Below the pieces are notes generated by a model that saw only the letters and a program-made list of their open reading frames with translations, made no database searches and was not told the DNA's origin. The position numbers were made by a program, and so were the translations under genes. From Dendrocalamus latiflorus (lineage: Eukaryota > Streptophyta > Magnoliopsida > Poales > Poaceae), in NCBI GenBank assembly GCA_017311315.1, contig CM029631.1, forward strand, positions 9,172,514 through 9,236,513: a stretch of 64,000 nucleotides of DNA, given 5' to 3'. Below, in pieces: positions 25,704 to 37,175 of the stretch. How positions within the stretch are numbered: the stretch's first letter is position 1; every line of letters begins with the position of its first letter.

Positions 25704-26580
25704 ACAAACTAGTTGAATGTCCGTGCGTTGCTACAGATTTTTAAAATTTATTATATTATATGTTTTAAAATTTATGGATGGTAAAACTTTTTAGAATATG
25801 CATATAAACATGTTCTAAAAGTTTTTAAATCTATCAAGTAAGTCGAAAGCTGTTGATCACATCTCGTGGTCATAAGTCGAAAGACATCAACCACACCTCG
25901 CGGTCGTAGGTCGGGAGCCCTCGAACACACCTCGTCGTCGTAAGTCGGAAGCCGTCGACCATCGCACATGATCGTAGGGTGGGAGAGGTCGACCATCACT
26001 GGTGGTCGTAAGTTGGCAGCGGTCGAACATCGATCGTGGTCCTAAATTGGAAGCCTTCGACAATGGCTCATGGTCGTACATTAAAAGCCGACGACCATCG
26101 TTCGTGGTCGTAAGTCAGAAGTCATTGAGGATGCCTCGTGGTCGTAAGTTGGAACACATCGACCAGCGCTCACGGTCGTAAGTCGGAAGACATCGACCAT
26201 ACCTCGTGGTTGTAATTCGACATGCATCGACCAGTACTCATGGTCGTAAATTAGAAGCCGTCGATCAAACCTCATGGGCGTAAGTTAGAAGCCGTCGACC
26301 ATCGTGCGTGATCATAGGTCGGGAGCGGTCGACCATCGCTGGTGGTTATACGTTGACAGGGCTCCAGTGCACTTGTGCCCTGTCGCCTAACTGCCGGCGC
26401 CAGCCTGGTCGTCCCCGACTTCGACCACAGCATCGACTTCGACCACGGCCCTGACCTCTTTGGTTGCATAACCTTCGACGATGCTACCATTCGGCCGAGA
26501 TCAATTCCATACATAGGACTTAAGAATTCCTATGAACCTGTCGAACGAGTACATGCTACGTAGCAACACAGGCCCGCACA
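25704..26580 (+). mobile_element. Repeat element carrying a 34-bp tandem array (copy A)
   Basis: The left end reads GTTGAATGTCCGTGCGTTGC (25712 on) and the right end is a degenerate inverse (GTAGCAACACAGGCCCGCACA, about 26560-26580), suggesting terminal inverted repeats. It contains the 34-bp array (25840-26349) and then a GC-richer tail (GGCTCCAGTGCACTTGTGCC..) shared with the inverted copy at 39421-39845. The class is uncertain. It abuts the broken end of the CACTA element. Confidence 0.6.
25840..26349 (+). repeat. 34-bp tandem array, 15 units
   Basis: Unit starts fall at 25840, 25874, 25908, 25942, 25976 and so on every 34 bp to 26316, with a partial unit from 26350. The consensus has AAGTCGGAAGCCGTCGACCA followed by a CTCGTGGTCGT-like tail. 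Units are diverged in sequence, but none of the 15 has gained or lost a base. Confidence 0.93.
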
Positions 26581-29362
26581 TCTTTATCTCTCACACAATG
26601 TGATGGACCATGATATCAAAAAACGATGATAGAAAATACATATCAAGATTACGTAGAGTTGTCACCACCTCATCCTGTAAAGAATCTTGTCCTTCGATAT
26701 CAATGACCTTCTGAGCAATTATATTAAAGAAATAATACAGCCTCATAATTATCTCTCGGATCTTGATCGGCAAAATACTTCTAATTGCAATAGGGAGCAT
26801 CTGTGTCATCAGCACATGACAATCATGTGACTTCATGCCAATTAACTTCAAATCTTATGTCGAAACAAGTTTTTCATGTTTTTTTCATGCCAATTAACCA
26901 TGCAAGTAGTGGCATAGTTCAGTTCTCTCGACCTTGGACAGATTGTAACAAGTAGAGGAAAGTATGTTTGTCCTTTATCAGTCTTTGTCAGTGCTAACTC
27001 AGATCTGATGTCTATATCAATCAAGTCAAGCCGTACGTTGACACCATCCTCTGTTTTGTCATGAATGTTCAGTAAGAGACTAATCAAGCTACCATATACA
27101 TTCTTCTCTACGTGTATGATGTCGATGTAGCGGTAAACTTCTATGTGCTCCCAATTAGGAAAGTCCCAAAATATTGATCTCTTCTTCTAGATGTTTTTTT
27201 CACGAGTCCTCGATTTATGTCCCTTTTCAAACATAACATTTAAATCCTTAGTCATATCATAGACCTCTTTTTCGCTTAAATGTCTTAGAGCTGAACTGTC
27301 CTCCTGAGGTATGGGCGAGCCCTCCGAAGGAACCTACGTGATGCATTTACACGGTTTTATCTGAGTCCTTCAGCCACACACTCTCAGTATCATCTAAGCA
27401 GTGAGTACAGGCTTTGACCTCTTTTGTACTATGGACCGATAGGTTATCAAGGGTATGATAATCATTAATGTTGTAGAACAACAAGGAGCGTAAAATGAAG
27501 TTCTCTCATTTATGCACATCCCATACTTGTACCCATTCGATCCACAGTATTTTTAGATCTTCCACCAACAATGCTAAGTACACATCAATATTATTCTCAG
27601 GTTGTTTCGGCCCTTGAATAAGCATCGATAGCAAAATATGCTTCCGGTTCATACACAATCAAGGAAGAATGTTGTAGATGTAGAGAGTTATGGGCTAAGT
27701 GCTATGTCTACTGCTCATATTATCGAAAGGATTCATTCCAGTTGTACTCAATCCAAACGTTATATTCCTCGGTTCTGCACCGAAGTCTGCAAACCTTGTA
27801 TTGATCTTTCTCCACTGGGTGAAATCAGTAAAGTATCTTAGCATTCCATCCTTCTACTCTCCTCTGAGTGCCAACGTAGCAGTTTTGCCTTCTTTGGGTT
27901 TACAAAAAGCACTTCAAATGGAAAATTACAGAAAGATACCATGCCACCTTAGCAGGAGGTCCTTTTTTCACCTCTATTCTCTCATCGTCATCTGATTGAT
28001 TCTTACGCTTGTATTGCGATGCATTGCACATCGGACATATATGCATATTTGCATACTCTTTACAGTAGAGGATACAATCGTTCGGCATATATGTATTCTT
28101 TCTACTTTCATTTTCAATGGACAAATAGCCTTCTTGGCTTTGTAGGTGTTTTTAGCAACTCATTTCCCTCCTAAGCATGTCCATTAAAAGACCTAACAGT
28201 GCCATGAAACTCTTATCGAATCAACCATTGCTGGACTTCACTTTCAACAGTTCAAGCACAGCGGACAACCTCGTGTACTTCGACTTGTAGCATGTGAACA
28301 AAAGTTTCTCTGAGTCCTCCATCAAGCCTCGAAATTTAACGTACTCTCTCTCATCACAATTCCCTTTTGTATCGCAAAGCATCTAATCTAGATTGCCATA
28401 ATGCAGTTTATGCAAATCGGAACCACAATCGACATCATCCGGTGGCATATCATTGACTTCATCGGCGATGTCATTATTATTACCTTCCTGTGTAATCTAT
28501 CATTCACCATGATTGGTCCAACGTGTATACCCCCTTATTCAACATATCCTCCTCGGTAGCTCTTGTAAAAGTAGACATGCCATTAATGTACTCTTCACTT
28601 ATACGTTTCCCAGCATACATCCAACTTCGGTCCTACGTTATGCATATAATAATTTAGTATTAAATATTGAATTAGTATACTAGATATATACGATCTAAAG
28701 TAGCTATATGTAGTAAGAATAATTAATTAAATTGAATTAAGTAGAAATAGACTATGAATCGGCTAAACCCTAAATCATGCTAGATGTAAATCTTTTCTCT
28801 ACATCAAGCTAGATCTAAACCATCTTCATTTTTTCTTTCACCAAAAGATAGATCTAAAATATAATGCAATTAGGAATAAATTACTAACCATAGAAAGTCA
28901 AAAATTTAATAGATCTACAATTACTCTTACCAAATCCGCAGTCTCTTTTCACCAAATGGCATCAAAGCCCCACCTCCTCAAAGCAGCAGCCTGTGAGAAA
29001 ATAGATATGGAATTTAAGACAGATCTATGAGGGTCGACAGGTCTGCAATTAATAAGTGAAATTATCACAGACAGTTTTTAATACAAACTGTCTGTAAAGT
29101 ATCATAGATGATTTAAAGAAAAAATCGTCTGTGATATTTGGTAATATCATAGATGGTTCTTGTTAATAACAGTCTGTGGTACTTTAAAGATGGGCTTCAC
29201 CATGAACCGTCTGTTATGTTTTCTCTTCACAGATGGTTTTTTCTGTTGGTAGCAACACAGACGGTCTCTAAACCAAAACTGTCAGTGATTGTATTTAATA
29301 CTGGTAATTTTGGTTAACCGTCTGTGATGAGACGTCTAATATTAACTTTTTTTGTAGTAGTG
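26581..29362 (-). mobile_element. Truncated CACTA transposon
   Basis: On the minus strand the element begins at 29362 with CACTACTACAAAAAAAG, the canonical CACTA terminus. About 270 bp of subterminal repeats follow, built on CACAGACGGTT / AACCGTCTGTG in both orientations (29065-29350), then the TNP2 pseudogene. The opposite terminus is absent: sequence homology stops near 26590. Confidence 0.88.
26591..28630 (-). pseudogene. CACTA (En/Spm) TNP2-like transposase pseudogene
   Basis: Minus-strand translation begins with a transposase-associated domain (WMYAGKRISEEYINGMSTF near 28620-28560). It continues with FTCYKSKYTRLSAVLELLKV and the Cys-rich PNDCILYCKEYANMHICPMC (about 28090-28030). The segment at 27087-26591 reads NIHDKTEDGVNVRLDLIDID, MKSHDCHVLMTQMLPIAIRS and EVVTTLRNLDMYFLSSFFDI. 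These are hallmarks of plant TNP2 transposases, which bind and move CACTA elements. Several frameshifts and stops break it, and it ends abruptly at 26591 against the 34-bp array element, so the C-terminal part is missing. It is not functional. Confidence 0.9.
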
Positions 29363-29926
29363 AGGGGTCCCCTGCCTTAGCCATGCTTCAAATTAGTTTG
29401 AAGTGTTTGTTGGATTTCTTAACTTCTTGGAGAGATGAACGCATGCACGCATCTAGCTCTTTCTGCTAGCTAGCAGTACACAGAATTCAATTTACTTCAG
29501 AAGTGGCATGCATGGAGGGTTCCCGCTTGCATTATGCTTGTTTTTTCAGTACATTACTTGCCCCACAAAATTTTGGAGATCACTTATATGTACTATACAT
29601 AGAATGCTGGCATCCACCCCTATTATGATTCCTTAATTTGTGTGTGTCAAACGTAATAATAATTTTTGAAAACTACTGTATGTGATATGAGCTTTGGTTA
29701 CAGGCAGATTTGGACTAAGTGATACGCATATATATCTTGGTCTTGTCGATCGGACTGGTTAAATGCCAATTAATGCATAGGCGCTCGCCATTATTACAGT
29801 GAACCATTGATATTATCACACAATTTAGATCCATTTAGGTTTTTTGTTTCATTTTATCATAATTAAGTTTTTTAGTTAAGAATTTGTCGTGTGTTGTTTT
29901 CAGCGGCTTGTTGAGTATTAGGTGGT

Positions 29927-30194
29927 GATCATTTGGGCTTTTTTTGTGGCTTATGGCTGAAAAGCACTGTAGCTGGCTGAAAAACACTGTAGCTGACAAA
30001 GGCTTATTTAGCATAATTAAATTTTAAAAAAATTTAAAAAATAAAAAAATATGTTAGCCCATTACGTATAATACAAACACATACGAAAAAAGAACCAACA
30101 AAAAAGCTCAACAAAAAGCCAAAAGTTCAGAAAAAGACGAAATTTATGAATAGTGAAAAATAAGCCGGAAGCCAGAAGCTAAAGCCCAAATGAT
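29927..30194 (+). mobile_element. MITE with GATCATTTGGGCTT termini
   Basis: Perfect terminal inverted repeats GATCATTTGGGCTT (29927) and AAGCCCAAATGATC (to 30194) bound 268 bp. The interior has GTGGCTTATGGCTGAAAAGC, two ACTGTAGCTG words and an A-rich core. Relatives occur at 43479-43754 and in part at 1213-1325. A clear target duplication is not visible. Confidence 0.8.
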
Positions 30195-30430
30195 CATTTA
30201 AAGTGGTGTAGAGAGAGAGAGACGATGAGAAACAAAGTCGTGGATATTTTTATTTATAATCGTAAGTGAGCTACTATAGTAGTTCTATCATGGTATATTG
30301 GTAATTTGTAATTTCTAAAAGTAGATTTACATCGTTATACGTATCATCGATCTAGGCCCGGCCTCTAGATCCGCCTGTGTGGTTCACATATAGCGGGTAA
30401 ACTGTCATTTATGCAAGCCTTGTCAACATA

Positions 30431-30677
30431 TAGTGTGTTTGGTTGCTAGTATGGAGTGGGATGGGATGGGATGGGGATGGGATGAGATGGTTCCACAAAA
30501 AAAGTGGAACCACATGGTCCAGCATCTAAGAAGAATATTCTCTAAATTTGCACAGACTCATCCCACTTTGGACCATTCCATCCCACCCCATCCCTCAAAC
30601 CAAACACATGGATGGACTTGGTCAAAGGAACCATCCCATTCCATCCCACCCCATCCTAGCAACCAAACACACCCTAA
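30431..30677. mobile_element. Tourist-like MITE (GTGTGTTTGGTTGCTAG termini)
   Basis: Inverted ends GTGTGTTTGGTTGCTAG (from 30433) and CTAGCAACCAAACACACCC (to about 30674) enclose GGGATGGGATGG / CCATCCCACCCC motifs that also pair with each other. TAA follows the right end. Apparent peptides here are MITE frames. Confidence 0.75.
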
Positions 30678-30699
30678 ACGGACGCTACTGTTGGGTCTT

Positions 30700-32040
30700 G
30701 GCGACAAGAAAGGGATCGCCGATGTTGGCAGGGTTTGTGTCGGCTTGGTTTGCGTATGCGAGTAGAAGAAGTGCAAGAACTAGGAACTCTAGAATCTAGG
30801 GGCATTATTCTGTATATTTATTTATCGGTGTTTCCAAATTATGATTAAGACACATGCAATACTAATGAGATATATATTGTAGAAAGTCGATCGATCAAGT
30901 GTAAATAAAAGAACTGCAAAAAATATATAAATTGTGTAAGATTGTCTATGTTTTTGAGGCCAACTAGGTGCAAAGGAATAAACTTTTCTATTACTTGATG
31001 AATTGTCAACATGGAAATACAATTGTAAATGACAATAATCACACTTTCAGACTGATGTGTAGGACTATCACCACAACATAATAAAAAGAGCAGCATAAGA
31101 ACACGGGAACATATAATTGCACTCATCCTTACGATGCACTCACTGTGCATTTAAATTAAAAAAATCACAAAAAATTCCAAAAAAGTTTATGAGTGTATTT
31201 CATAGTTTACTCCACTTATATATAAAGTTTCAAATTCAAATTTATTCTACGTTAAGAGTACCAAAAAAGAGAATTATGGTATATTTGAACTCTTAACTTT
31301 TATCAGGTTTTTTTCTTTTTTTTTTGATACTTTTAACGTTAGGAGCGCCTCGGCAGGTAGAAGAGGGGCATTGAGAAGTAGGTATTGCAGAGAAGTGTCG
31401 ATGATTAGCTCTCACGTTTTTTGCAGTCCTTGTCGCAAAAGCTTCCTCAACCGACCGTCGTACCTCCCATAAATGACAAGATGCCAGGTCCATACATATA
31501 TCGTGTTTAATTTAAATAATATTCATGTGTTTCTAGAAGAGAAATGAACAAATCCAAGAGTAAAGCCTAGAGACTATTTTCAAAATTTACAAGTCCTCCT
31601 AGCCTAGCCGTTGTTTTACAAATACTAAGAAGGTATGAAATATTTTGTAGGCATAACATAATTCCATTTTCTTTATTCTCTATCTAGTATATTGGCGGAT
31701 GGATTTACCTCCTATTTTTTCAAAGAAAACTTATCTACCCCATGAAATAACATCATATATGTACGATAGTATTATATATTTCATCTGACCACTTAAACTT
31801 GCGTTCCAAAAATCGAAAAGCATCTGGATTATACCTTTCTCTCTTAATTAGGAGCTAGCTAGTGGTTGATCTCTCCCCGTGTATAAATGTATCTTGTTGT
31901 GGAAATTTCAGTCTCAAAGTTTTACCTTTGACCATTAATTAATATATAACTATACGCTAGCAAAAGATTACTTTCAAAAACATTTCTATACCAGTTAAAT
32001 CTATTGGTATCATTTCATGTGAATAGTCTAGATATGTATA
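30700..32040. other. Intergenic, nothing recognised
   Basis: AT-rich. Short frames only. Confidence 0.5.
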
Positions 32041-32113
32041 TGAGTGTGTATGTGCATATGTATGTATGCATGTATATATGTGTGTGGGCATACACACATA
32101 TATCTGTGTGTGT

Positions 32114-32188
32114 GTATGTATGTATGTATGTATGTATGTATGTATGTATGTATGTATGTATGTATGTATGTATGTATGTATGTATGTA
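32114..32188. repeat. (GTAT)n microsatellite in a compound tract
   Basis: About 19 perfect GTAT units are preceded by TGTGTG and followed by CACA and GAGA runs (32190-32230). The apparent Tyr/Met/Cys-rich peptides here are artefacts of the repeat. Confidence 0.97.
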
Positions 32189-32830
32189 CACATATACAAA
32201 CAAACACACACACACACAGAGAGAGAGAGATAGTCAAATCTAGGAAGGTTGACTACACAAATCCTCCTTACATCTAAACTTGCCTATAAAAGCATCCTCC
32301 TAATTGTGCCACATCACCTTTAAACCTATAGCCGTTAGATCAAACTCAATTAAAATATTAACCCCTCAAATCTTAAATACTTAAGAGATGTTTTGATTAG
32401 ACACCTTTTAGTTGAAAGGGTTGAAGTTTATAAAGACCGTATGCACTGTTTCATGAAAAAACATTTTTTTTATGGAAAGACACATTTTTATGGCACCCTT
32501 TGGAGATTATAAATAGTCTAGAAGTACTCTCATTAGTGTTGATAGTAAAAATAAGCATCACCCAATAAAACTCGCAGCAAAGCGCTGGTGATAATGCTAG
32601 TAACATGTATTTCTAAATATTTTTGGAGAGAGTGGGGAGATAGAGTGGCCAACCCAAACGCTCACGTGGGTTCTTTTGAGTTGTAGTTTATGGTTTTTTT
32701 ATTTGAATTTTAATTATTCACAAGAGAAATTACGAAGAGAGATACTCGCATGTGATTTTGGTCGATATAGCTGAATTCGTTAGTGTCTATTACAATCGAT
32801 TTGTAGATTCTACTTTAAAAATACACCGTT

Positions 32831-33281
32831 TAAGGGTCTGTTTGGTAGAGCTCCATCAACTCCAGATCCACCAAAAATAGCTCCACTCCACGAATTTTTA
32901 CCCAAACGCTCCAGCTCCATGAAATCTGGATCCACCAAAATACTGAATCTAGCTCCAGATTCATGAAATCCATGGAGCACCTCAAGGGGTGCTCCACGAA
33001 ACCTTGTTTCGTATCTACTCGTGGAGTTGGGTGGTAATTAGTTAATTACCCACCTTTTGCCACTGGTTACACACCTCATCCCATACCACCATAAAACCCA
33101 TGGGTAAAACAGGTCATTCCCACCAAAAACTCAGTTTTGTGGATCTGGAGCTGCTGTGCAAGCCAAACAGTTTTGTCCAGCTCCATGGTGGGATCCCAGA
33201 TTCACGGTGGAGCTGTTTTTGATGGATCGGCTGCTCCAGATTCATTTTTTCAGTGGTGGAGCTCTGCCAAACAAGCCCTAA
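32831..33281. mobile_element. Tourist/PIF-Harbinger MITE
   Basis: Terminal inverted repeats GGGTCTGTTTGGTAGAGCTCCA-like (from 32834) and TGGAGCTCTGCCAAACAAGCCC-like (to 33278) are flanked by TAA at 32831-32833 and 33279-33281. The interior is rich in GGAGCT and CAGATTCA words in both orientations. No transposase is present. Confidence 0.88.
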
Positions 33282-33693
33282 AAACTAGTTGTTATAGCAT
33301 AAACCAAAAACTATAAATCTAAAAGAACCCAACCGAGTCTGTACCAAGTCGACCCTAGCTAGCTGCAAGTGTGCAACATCTTCAATCACATTCACACGCA
33401 AAAGGCCAGCTCAGCTAGCGACTACGCGAGGGGCGAGTACAGAGTGGGCGACATGGCCACATGGCGTTGGCATCAATCACATTCACAGCCGTGCCCTCGC
33501 GCATGCATGCCGTCGCTGCCGCTGGCCCCCACACCACCCCATGCATTAACGGAAATTAATTTAAAAAAAGGCGACATGCGCGCATGCATGCATTGAAATA
33601 TGCGGCAGAGAGTCACGCGTGCCAATGCACCATCACGCATGTGTGCATCGCAGGTTGTACTGCAAGTTTTGCGCGTGTGCGCATTGCATTTGT

Positions 33694-33797
33694 CCGGTCG
33701 GGTGTACGATAGCGTGGCATTGGCGTTGCAGAGCGGTGGATCAAAAGTGTCCCGTCGAAATGACACAGCTTGCGTCTGCTATCGTACACCCGACCGG
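33694..33797. repeat. Perfect 20-bp inverted repeat with 64-bp loop
   Basis: CCGGTCGGGTGTACGATAGC at 33694-33713 is perfectly complementary to 33778-33797. The loop contains GTGTCCCGTCGAAATGACAC, itself able to pair at its ends. The region is unusually GC- and CG-rich (33600-33860) relative to its neighbours. Confidence 0.85.
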
Positions 33798-34034
33798 GCC
33801 CTCCATCTGCGCCGAATGCTTGCATTGTCTGGCCAGGGTGGGGTCGGGGCGACCGTGGATGCAGGTGCAGTGATGACTAATTGTTTTTTTTATTTTAGCA
33901 TAAGTATTTATACGAATATAATGAATACGGATAAATCGTTTTGAAAAAACTATTATGATATATCATTTTGAAAAGATGATAAAAATCATCTTATTTGTTC
34001 GTTCAAAAGAAACCATAAATTAAAAAGTAAGGAC

Positions 34035-34298
34035 GTAGGGGGTGTTTGGTTGCCAGCCACAGTTTACTACGCCTAAGGTTAGGCAAGTTTGACTAACTTT
34101 GGGAGCTGTTTGGTTGCAGTCACAGTTGTGGCAAGATTCCCTTCCAGCAAACTAGGTCCCACGCGTCAATGACTCAAAAAAGTGTGGCAAGATTCCCTTA
34201 GACTTGCTAAGGTGTGGCAAAGAATTTGAGCACCTCAACTTAGACAAGTGTGGCAATTTTTGTTGGCAAAGTGTGGCTAGCAACCAAACAGCCCCGTA
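34035..34298. mobile_element. MITE with nested terminal repeat
   Basis: Inverted ends GGGGTGTTTGGTTGCCAGCCACA-like (34038 on) and TGTGGCTAGCAACCAAACAGCCCC-like (to 34295) are flanked by GTA on both sides. A second internal copy of the terminus (GAGCTGTTTGGTTGCAGTCACAG-like, near 34100) suggests a nested or duplicated end. Confidence 0.75.
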
Positions 34299-34589
34299 AT
34301 CTTCTAACTTCTCACTAAACTATGTACTACGTTTCATGTCTTAACATCTACTACTTATGTAGGGGGAAGTGCATGTGCATGAAAACTATTGATTTACTAC
34401 GTATTTTAACATGGGTTTCTATAACTCATAAGAGTTAAGACCATGAAATCATGTCGTGGTTTTTTGTTTCAAAATTGGCTCATAGAGATAGTACTGGGAT
34501 AATGGCATTTGCTATAACACTGTGCAAATTTGCGATTCAACTGATAGCCACTAGAAAATCGAACGTATTTGGCATAACAAACGTTGGCA

Positions 34590-35950
34590 ATTATAATATA
34601 GAGAAAATTGTACCACGGCTTTATGAACTTGTAGAGTTATACTACTTTACCTCTCAATCTTGTATTTTACTTTCTCAGCCCTCTGAACTTGTAAGGTCGT
34701 ACTACTTTACTATCTGAACTTATATTTTACTTTCTCAGTCCTTGAACTTGTAGGGTTGTGCCACTTTATCCTCTGAAGTTGTATTTTATCTTCTCAACCC
34801 CTTGAACTTGTGTCTATTTGCACTGTAGATCCATTGGGCCGTTTACTAATAGAAAGTGTTGAGCTAGCATAGCACATGGCTGATACCGTAGGGTCGACTT
34901 CGATCGCATGGCCACAGTGTCGAGCCAGTATAATGCCCTTTTATCTCTTGCAACGTGGCAAAAAGGGATGGTAGGCACAGGGTGACAGCAGGGAGGAGCA
35001 CAGCGATAATGCTTTACGACAAGAGGGGCGACTGAAAGGAGATGGGTTTCAACTTCAGTATGATACGACAAACCTTGTGACGTAGATGGCCTAGTGCGAG
35101 GATGATAAGGGCAGCGGTTCTCTGGGAGTCGAGAGAGGAGAGGCGACACAACTCAATGCCGGTAGCCCATCCAACGAGCTTCAGCGACGGAACTAGCACT
35201 AATAGGACCGCAATGAAGTCAGGAAGGTAGTGGCATGATCAATTTTGAGAGATGGACTGAATTAACAGTAAATTTATGAGGTTTACCGTCGTGGTTTGAA
35301 GCAGTGATAGTTGTTTGTTGGGTTGGGGATGAGGAAGAGAGTACAACAATGTTGTGGCGGGATGAAAAGGTGGAAGGAGTGGCAAACGGGTTAGGATGGC
35401 TTGTTGGATTTTAATTTATCGTCTTCCTCATCGCCATTGATCTCATCGATGTTATCGTTGTTGTCCCCATGGAGCCTCCCCGAGCCACTCCTTCTGTGCA
35501 TAGCTTTGCAGACCTCGGAACACGTCACACACACGGCATCATCAGAGCCCCGCCATGACAATCCACTGATGGCCTACACCCTCCATCCCCTGCTCTACCA
35601 CGCTACAAAGGAGAAGAAAGCATTGTGCCTACTATGCCCACGCGATCGAGTCCAACCCTACGGCATCAACCATGTGCTATGCTAGTTCAGCGTTTTCTGT
35701 TAGCAAACAGTCCAATTGACCTGTGGTGCAAACAGACATAAGTTTAGGGAGCTGAGAAAGTAAAATACAAGTTCAGGTGTAAAGTGATACAACCCTACAA
35801 GTTCAAGGGTTGAGAAATTAAAATACAAGTTCAGGGGGTAAAATGACACTCTGCAAGTTTATGGGTAAAAAAAAGTAAAATACAAGTTTAGAAAGATAAA
35901 ATGGTATAACTCTATAATTTTGTAGAGTTATAATTTTCTCTATAATATGC
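34590..35950. mobile_element. Long inverted-repeat (MULE- or foldback-like) element
   Basis: The ends carry TATAGAGAAAATT (34597) and AATTTTCTCTATA (about 35932-35944). Each side then has three to four imperfect units of the type TGAACTTGTAGGGTTGTACCACTTTA followed by a TTGTATTTTACTTTCTCA tail, and the right arm is the reverse complement of the left. The roughly 850-bp interior (34830-35690) is not repeated within the window and has mixed composition. It could be captured host DNA, as in Pack-MULEs (inference). No transposase is seen. Confidence 0.6.
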
Positions 35951-37128
35951 AATCTTGTCTCGCAATTGAAAATGTATCTAAAAAGTCTTGTTGCCCCTGT
36001 CAGTTAGTACACCCACCTGTCAATGCATGTCACGCAAGTCAACGGGGAATTGATAGGTGGGAACTACCAACTGAAACGGACAAGTATGATTTTTCAGACA
36101 CCTTCTCTCCTAAATTATAACATAATATTATTATATTGGTCAAAGTGTATATTAGCAAATGTGCTTGATTTTACAATGTCCCTCAGTCGAATCACGATAT
36201 TGCATTGCGTTGTAGCAAATGCCACCTAAGTGTGATGTCAAGGAGCAAATTTCTCGTTGTTTTTTTTGCTTTCGTGTGTTCCAAACAGGTCATGATCAAG
36301 AGAATGTCGCAGGTTTTTCCCCTAGCACTGGCAGCTAGCTCATAGCAGGATGTTGCTTGGGATTTTCTACAGTAAATTGTGACTCATCAATTACTGTGGT
36401 ACAGTACAAATGTGGCAGCTGACGGAGGCTAGACCATTACACTATCGTTGCTAGCAAGTAGCATGCATGATACACTCGCGTATATACAATTGAACGTAGA
36501 GTGATTTATTTAGGATATAAGAGATGCAAGTAACTACACTCGAGAGTATAAAGTAATATATATAATCACTAATGTGCATGTGGGTGTAAAATGTGTGTCG
36601 AAAAGTTACTACTGTTTCTAAGTGAAATTACTACCAAACACATATAGAGTTACTGTCAATACACAAAACGTTAGTAATTCTACATGTATTTAATAATAAC
36701 TTTACTTACAAACAATAGTAACTTTTTTGTGTGAAAATTGACGCGCACGGTGCACGCACGCGCTCGTTAGTGTGCCCGCATATATAAGAAAAATACCTTA
36801 TACCCCGGGTATAGTTACTCCCACATCTGATATACTATCTAAACGTATCTGGAATTCTCCTTTATCATTTTAGGTATACTCGTATACTAATTAGAAGATG
36901 CTCTAATATGAACCACATGAAAAAAAATTCCAAAAAAATCTATAGTTTGTAGCGTATTTTGTAAATACCTTCATATACGGACATAAAAAGAAGTATGTCA
37001 AAAAATATACATATCACCTAGATGTTCTTATATACTCATATACTGTACGTATATATCATCTATTACACAAGATACTCACGTTGTGAGATACGACATAGAT
37101 AGTAACTATTCCTAAAAGTAAAAAAGAA

Positions 37129-37175
37129 TTATATATATATGTGTGTGTGTGTGTGTGCGCGTGTGTGTGTGTGTT
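37129..37175. repeat. (TA)n(GT)n compound microsatellite
   Basis: A short TATATA run passes into GTGTGTGT with an internal GCGC interruption. Confidence 0.9.

Noticed and set aside
25840..26349. CRISPR-like periodic array
   Set aside because: Units are contiguous 34-bp repeats without unique spacers, in a plant nuclear context. This is a minisatellite.
31957..32277. Met/Cys/Tyr/Val- and His/Thr/Tyr-repeat peptides
   Set aside because: Translations of the GTAT microsatellite on both strands.
33369..33944. Several overlapping frames in a CG-rich pocket
   Set aside because: Up to five frames are open at once, explained by GC content and the inverted repeat; no domain is seen.
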